A stretch of DNA of 64,000 bases from Propionivibrio hellwigii. GTDB lineage: Bacteria; Pseudomonadota; Gammaproteobacteria; Burkholderiales; Rhodocyclaceae. Position numbers and translations under genes: made by a program. The stretch is from positions 409,616 through 473,615 of the forward strand of contig NZ_JBEUWX010000001.1 of NCBI RefSeq assembly GCF_041770905.1. Direction: 5' to 3'. The notes under the pieces were generated by a model. The model was not told the origin of the DNA and searched no databases. It worked only from the letters and a program-made list of their open reading frames with translations. Shown piece by piece: positions 59,056 through 64,000 of the stretch. Position 1 is the first letter of the stretch. Each line of letters opens with the position of its first letter.

Positions 59056-60681
59056 GAGGCCAAAAAAACATCCGCCCGCGAGGCGATCAACGATCTTGCC
59101 GCCTACGCGGCGCAACTGCGCCAGCGGATTGAGGCCGAGGTTTCGGGTTTTTCGCCGGACCCGGCCGAGCGCGCGCGGCGTATTGCTCAGGCGCGCGAGG
59201 ATTTTAGGTTTTTTACGCGCGTCTATTTTCCGCATTATGTGCGGAGCCCGGCGGAGTCGGAGCTGCACAAATACCTCTACAAGCTCCTGCCCGAGATCGT
59301 GGGACAAATCAAAAGCGCCGCCGATGCCATCGCCGCGCCACGCGGAGAGGCTAAATCGACGCTGGTCTCTCAGTTATTTGTCCTCTGGTGTCTGGTCACT
59401 GGCCGCAAACGCTACCCGGTCATTGTCATGGATAGCATCGATCAGGCTATCCGATGCTTGAGGCGATCAAGGCCGAGCTTGAGTTTAACCCGCGATTGAT
59501 GATGGATTTCCCCGACGCGACCGGTCGAGGGAGCATCTGGAACGCCGGCACGATCATCACGCGCAGCAATGCCAAGGTGCAGGTGTTTGGCTCGGGCAAA
59601 AAAATGCGCGGTCTGCGCCACGGCCCGTATCGTCCCGACCTTTGTGTACTTGATGACATCGAGAACGACGAGCAGGTGCGCAAACCCCGAGCAGCGCGAC
59701 AAGTTGGAGAGCTGGCTTAAAAAAACCGTGCTGCCATTAGGCGGCGCGGATGCCAAATACGATGTGGTCTACATCGGCACCATCCTGCACTACGACTCGG
59801 TGCTAAACCGCACGCTGAGTAATCCGATGTGGCGCACCGCCAAGTTTAAGGCGCTCATCCGCTGGCCGGACAATATGGCCCTGTGGGACGCCTGGGAGGA
59901 GCGATTGCGCAACGAGGGCGAGGCGGGGGCCGAAGCGTTTTTACGCGCTCCACCGCGAGGCGATGGACGCGGGGGCTCTAGTCTCCTGGGCCGCGGCGCC
60001 CCCTCGAAGTCCTTATGAAAATCCGCGCCCGTGACGGGCATGACACGTTTGACAGCGAGTATCAAAACGACCCGGTCGCCGGCGACAATGCGCCCCTTTG
60101 CAAACTGCATCCAGTTTTGGGTGAGTCGCCTTAACGACTGGCTCTTTTACGGGGCGTGCGACCCGTCCCTGGGCAAAGCGGGGGCGAGCCGCGACCCCTC
60201 GGCCCTGCTTGTCGGCGGCTTTAATCGGCTCACGGCGGCATCCTGGATGTCGTCGAGGCACAAATTAAAAAGCGCCTGCCCGACCCGCATTCATTGAGGA
60301 TGTGATTGCCCTGCAGCGCGAGTATCGCTGCCTTCGTCTGGGCCGTTGAGGCTGTGCAGTTTTCAGGCGTGTTTTTGTTTTCGGAGCTCGTGCCGCCGCT
60401 CCGCCATTCTTGGCGTGCCGGTGCCGGCTAGGGCCGGTTACGCCCCACCACCGACAAAATTCCTGCGTATCGAGTCACTCCAGCCGCACATTAAAAACGG
60501 CCTCATCCGCCTGCATCCCTCGCAATACAACGCTGATTGAGCAGTTTACGGCATTTTCCTAAGGGCCGACCACGACGACGGGCCCGGATGCGCTGCATCA
60601 TGCTCTGGGAGCTCGGCCTCAAGCGGCGCCGGGCAAACGAGCGAGATTTATCAGCATACCGCGCCGGGCATCGTCCCTTGA
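59052..60681 (+). pseudogene. large terminase subunit (Mu gp28-like), multiply frameshifted
   Basis: Ordered pieces of a terminase of about 540 residues occur in shifting frames: TSAREAINDL (implied), RFFTRVYFPHYV, AAPRGEAKSTLVSQLFVLWC (Walker A-like), YPVIVMDSID, MLEAIKAELEFNPRLMMDFP, YRPDLCVLDDIEND (Walker B), then NPEQRDKLESWLKKTVLPLG, TLIEQ-type and GIVP at the end. Breaks include an extra A near 59061-59067, a lost base near 59446, an extra A near 59688-59694 and an extra T near 59938. As written, no full-length ATPase is made. Mu gp28 packages phage DNA. Confidence 0.88.
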
Positions 60682-60721
60682 TGACGATTACCCGCGCGCA
60701 TCAAGACGGATGATTTAAACG

Positions 60722-62487
60722 ATGGCTACTACCACAAAAATCCTTGACCAAGTACGGCAACCCGTTGATATGCGGATGCTGGCGCGAGCCGCAGACCAGC
60801 CGCATCAGCACGCTGGATAACGAGTATTTAACCGGCATGCTTGAGGGTATCACGCCGGGCGCGTCTGGCCGATGCATTGCGTGAGGCCGATGCCGGGCAA
60901 CCTCATTTGCCCAGCACCGCATCTTTGCCGATATGGAGGAGCGCGACGCGCACCTTGCCGCCGAGATGGCCAAGCGCAAATTAGCTCTACTGCTTGACCT
61001 GAGTGGAGCATTGGAGCCCGCCGCGCAACGCGACCGCGCCGCGGAAAAGCCAACGCCGAATGGCTGACCGAGACAGTATCGTCCGCCCGTCGATCCGATT
61101 GAGGATCTGATACTCGCGTTAATGGACGCGGTGGGACATGGCTTTGCGCCGGTTGAGCTTGAGTGGCGCAGTGACCACGGCGAGTGGCTGCCTGCCATGC
61201 AATCCGCGCCCGCAGGAGTGGTTTTGCCTTAACTCCACGCGGCGCGAGCTGCGCCTGTGCGATCTCTCCGTCGACGGCGGCACCGCTTGCCCCGTTTGGC
61301 TGGATCGTTGCACACGCACGGCAAAGCCAAAACCGGGGTATCTCCGCCCGGATGGGGCTGCATCGCGTGCTCGCCTGGCCGTTTGTGTACAAAACTTACG
61401 CAGTCGGGGATTTTGCCGAGCTCCTGGAAACCTTTGGCCTGCCGATTATTACCGGCAAATACTATTCGCGGCGCCGATCCGGAGGCCAAGGCGAGCCTCT
61501 TGCGCGCCGTAACCGCATTAGGGCACGATGCGCGCGCGATCATGCCCGCCGACATGCAGATCGAGATCGCCAAAATCTCAGGCGGCGGGCGATGCGACGC
61601 CGCACATGGCGATGGTCGATTGGGCCGAGCGATCCGAATCTAAAGCCATCCTTGGCCAGACGATGAGCGCCGAGACCAAGGCCACCGGCATCGGCTCGGG
61701 CAATGCGGCAACTGCACCGCGAGGTGCGCGAGGACATCCTTGCCCGCCGATGCGCGGCGAGATTGCAGCAACAATTACACGCGATCTCCTCTATCCGCTG
61801 CTCGCGTTAAATCGCGGCGGCGTCGGATGGGACTGGCGCCGCTGCCCGCGCCTGGTATTTGACACAGGCCGCAGTGAGGACATTAAGCAATACGCCGAGG
61901 CATTGCCCGCGCTCGTCAATATCGGCATGCAGATCCCGGCCGACTGGGCGCATGACAAGCTGCGCATCCCTCGCGCTAACAACGACGAGGTCGTTTTACG
62001 CGCGCAAACGGGTATGGGTGAGGATAATGGCGCGCCGCAACCGACCGGATCGGCTGACCCTGCCAATCCGGCAAAACTCTCCGCGCAGATGGCGTCCGCT
62101 CCCGGCTGGTACAACTGGCATCAAGCCTGGGCATCGTGCCATCGCCGGGCGCTGGCCACCGCTCGGCAGCTTGAGCGCGACCTCAAATCCGGTGAGTTTG
62201 ACGGCCTCATTAATGCGCAAACGAGTCTGGACGACTCGCTTGATCGCGCCATTGATGAGAGTATCGACTGGGATGCTATCGTTGATCCGCTGCTCAAACC
62301 CGTCCTTGATGCACTGCAAAACGGCATGGCGCCGGAGGAGGCGCTCATCGAGATGGCGAGCTGGTATCCGGAGATGGATGACAAAGCGCTTGAGGAGCTC
62401 TTTGCCCGCGCCCTCTTTGTTGCCGACATCTGGGGGCAACTCTCCGCGCAGGAGGATGATCTCCCTGCGCCACAGGAGGCGCGTTAA
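60722..62487 (+). pseudogene. DUF935 portal protein (Mu gp29-like), multiply frameshifted
   Basis: The gene begins MATTTKILDQ and then breaks. Later frames carry pieces of one portal protein: RIFADMEERDAHLAAEMAKR, PIEDLILALMDAVGHGFAPV, FGLPIITGKYYS, AERSESKAILGQTMSAETKA. From about 61750 the frame runs intact to 62487 (DLLYPLLALNRGGV, DIKQYAEALPALVNIGMQIP). Most breaks are one extra base, often a doubled neighbour. The portal is the DNA entry ring of the head. Confidence 0.88.
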
Positions 62488-62490
62488 ACG

Positions 62491-63878
62491 ATGGCCGCCA
62501 TTGATCTCTCTGCCGTCTTTGGCCTGCCGCCAGAGGAGGCTATCGCGTTTTTTAGGAGCAAAGGGTACCGGATCACATGGGACTGGTTTGACAACTGGCG
62601 CGAGGCTCACGACCGCGCATTTACGGTCGCCAAGCTCGCTCGCCTGGACATCCTGCAGGACATCCGCGCAGGGCTTGATCAGGCGCTCGCCGAGGGCAAA
62701 AGCGAGCACTGGTTTGTCAAGCAGCTAACCCCCGTCCTGCAACAAAAGGGATGGTGGGGCAAAAAAATCGTCGTCGGCGAGGACGGTCAGGCCGAGGTCG
62801 TGCGCGAGGGCAGCCCGCAGCGACTGCGGACGATATTTCGGACCAACATGCAAACCGCCTACGCCGCTGGGCGCTGGCGCGCGTTTATGAGTAACGCTGC
62901 CGACCGTCCGTACCTGCAATACGTCGCCATCATGGACGGGCGCACCCGCCGCGCTCATGCGGCGCTGCATAACAAGGTCTTCCCGGTCGACTCGACCGCC
63001 TGGCGGCTGATCGCGCCGCCTAACGGCTTTAACTGCCGCTGCACCGTGCGGGCGCTCTCCGAGTACAACATCCGCCAAAAAGGGCTGCACGTTGAGCGTG
63101 ATGTGCGCATCGTCGGGTACGAGGAGCCGAGCAAAAAAGCGACCGACAAGCGCACCGGCGAGATTTACCGCGACAAGCTCATCCGGCGCGGCATCTCAAT
63201 CCCCGATCCGGATAATCCGGGCAAGCGCCTAACATTTATCCCCGACCAGGGCTGGGACTACAACCCGGGCGCGCGCTGGGTCAAATCATTTACGCCGACC
63301 CCGCTCGACAACCTGCCGACGACGTTTCCGGCGAGGATGGCGCTGCCCGATGTGCTGCCGCCGACGCCGGTTCCGGCCTCGCGCCTGTTACCGGACGGCC
63401 TCACAGACCCGGAATATGCCAAGGCGTTTTTAGCCGAGTTTGGCGCGACATCGGTCAGGGCGTGGTGTATCGGGATGTGGCGCAGGGGGCGTTAACGATC
63501 AATGAGGATTTGTTCCAAAATTTTGCCGGAGAGTGGAAGGCCAGTAAAAACGGCCGCGGCCCGTATATGCGCTTGCTTGCCGACGCGATCAAAGCCCCGG
63601 ATGAAATCTGGTTGCACTGGGAAGAGTCCTTTATGGAACCGGGCAAAATGCTCCTCAAGCGCCGTTACATCAAAAGCTGGGTAATTGGCGAGGGGGACGA
63701 CACACAGTATGGACTGTCAGTGTTTGAGGCAGGTAAAGGCGAATGGTCGGGATCGACGGTAATGGCCGTAAAACCCAATAGATTGCACGAGCAGCGCCGT
63801 AAATATATCGAGGATCAGCGTGAGGGGTTTTTGCTTTATCGGCGTCGACCGAAAGCGGAAGAAGTGTCCGGGCAATAA
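62491..63878 (+). pseudogene. gp30-like minor head protein with C-terminal nuclease-like (PBECR2) domain, frameshifted
   Basis: The first frame (to 63495) has the Mu F/gp30 head morphogenesis domain: VFGLPPEEAIAFFRSKGYRI, RTIFRTNMQTAYAAGRWRAF, and APPNGFNCRCTVRALSEYN. After AFLAEFGA the frame is lost; inserting one base near 63441 joins it to DIGQGVVYRDVAQGALTIND-like sequence and to the second frame, stop 63878. That part (FQNFAGEWKASKNGRGPYMR, IKAPDEIWLHWEES, RRYIKSWVIGE) resembles the PBECR2 nuclease-fold domains found on such head proteins. Whether the break is real or an error is open. Confidence 0.82.
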
Positions 63879-63907
63879 AAAACCCCAGCGCCGACTCGCC
63901 GGGGTTT
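63876..63907 (-). terminator. terminator hairpin after gp30
   Basis: AACCCC (63881-63886) and GGGGTT (63901-63906), with an inner GCG/CGC pair, form a stem. The T-run follows on the leftward exit (TTTTTTATT), and the rightward exit is weaker. It therefore best fits a leftward transcript entering from beyond the window. A minus-strand frame from the right edge ending at 63960 (last residues NPMLWLS) could be that gene, but only 13 codons are visible. Confidence 0.65.
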
Positions 63908-64000
63908 ACTGTGCGGCTCCTTTGGACGCTGCAGGTTCGGGAGCGATTGTATGGCGCAATCAGCTTAACCACAGCATAGGATTAAAACCCACGTTATGGC

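Larger units (their letters stand above)
44895..64000 (+). mobile_element. Mu-like prophage (left end to gp30; right end outside window)
   Basis: The gene order repressor (leftward), Ner, transposase A, ATPase B, early genes, Gam-like, GemA, Mor, lysis genes, terminase, DUF935 portal and gp30 is that of Mu-like transposable phages. The exact left end is not fixed. A candidate TG terminus is at 44913, followed by AT-rich repeats (TTTTGC, GCGCATTTTT) that could be transposase-binding sites. About half of a 37-kb genome is present. Tail genes and the right end lie beyond the window. Confidence 0.92.

Overview
The window is about 45 kb of GC-rich chromosome followed by about 19 kb of a Mu-like prophage that runs off the right edge. 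The gene sets and their order (rpmE-rho-trxA; yciB-yciI-bolA-ppiase; bioF-bioH-bioC-bioD; fabA/fabB; ComEC; a TRAP transporter beside 5-oxoprolinase genes) point to a betaproteobacterium. I cannot resolve the genus. No rRNA or tRNA gene is visible.

Host layout. 1-2.3 kb: a leftward ABC importer of the nitrate/sulfonate/taurine type. 2.4-6.5 kb: a membrane glycosyltransferase, rpmE, rho and trxA. 6.9-9.7 kb: a large AddB-like PD-(D/E)XK nuclease with no AddA partner in the window. 9.9-12 kb: a periplasmic parvulin, then bolA, a YciI protein and yciB. 12.3-15.8 kb: a compact leftward biotin operon with overlapping genes. 16.3-17.2 kb: two small heat-shock genes behind a good sigma-32 promoter. 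17.7-19.4 kb: an unknown winged-helix-like protein and a Cache-HAMP receptor without an output domain. 20-23 kb: comEC. 24.3-25.2 kb: a LysR regulator. 25.4-26.3 kb: a decayed EamA transporter. 26.5-27.7 kb: an Hsp33 lacking its zinc/redox cysteines, and an ArsC/Spx-like protein. 28.1-29.9 kb: a complete IS1380-family element with a 4-bp target duplication, flanked by two MITE-like repeats. 30.4-32.9 kb: tex. 33.3-41 kb: a metabolic island (TRAP transporter, DUF1445/D-glutamate cyclase-like protein, PxpBCA 5-oxoprolinase) interrupted by a foreign-looking L,D-transpeptidase gene. 41.6-43.5 kb: fabB and fabA. 43.9-44.9 kb: a C-terminally short RND adaptor.

Prophage (about 44.9 kb to the end). 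It has a Mu-like order: leftward S24-type repressor, an operator region with repeated GTCGCACTT motifs and an early promoter, Ner, a DDE transposase (A), an AAA target-selection ATPase (B), a run of small early genes (Gam-like, HU, methyltransferase, ASCH, GemA), the Mor activator, a lysis cassette (SAR-like endolysin, Rz with embedded Rz1), a TraR/DksA zinc finger, then head genes (DUF1804, terminase, DUF935 portal, gp30 minor head protein). The early and lysis genes look intact. The DUF1804, terminase, portal and gp30 genes carry many single-base indels, mostly one-base insertions in short homopolymers. This is either real decay or a local consensus-quality problem. If real, the prophage cannot package DNA.

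Intergenic DNA is rich in short repeats: a dispersed palindromic family with the core GGGCGTTTCCGG, a MITE-like repeat reminiscent of an abundant neisserial repeat, a 145-bp direct repeat, and a run of small palindromes near 36.5 kb. I saw no CRISPR array and no clear defence system. The most interesting leads are the cysteine-less Hsp33, the foreign L,D-transpeptidase inside a 5-oxoproline locus, a possible small RNA at 23.7 kb, the MITE-like repeat, and the indel-riddled phage head module with a nuclease-like domain on gp30.
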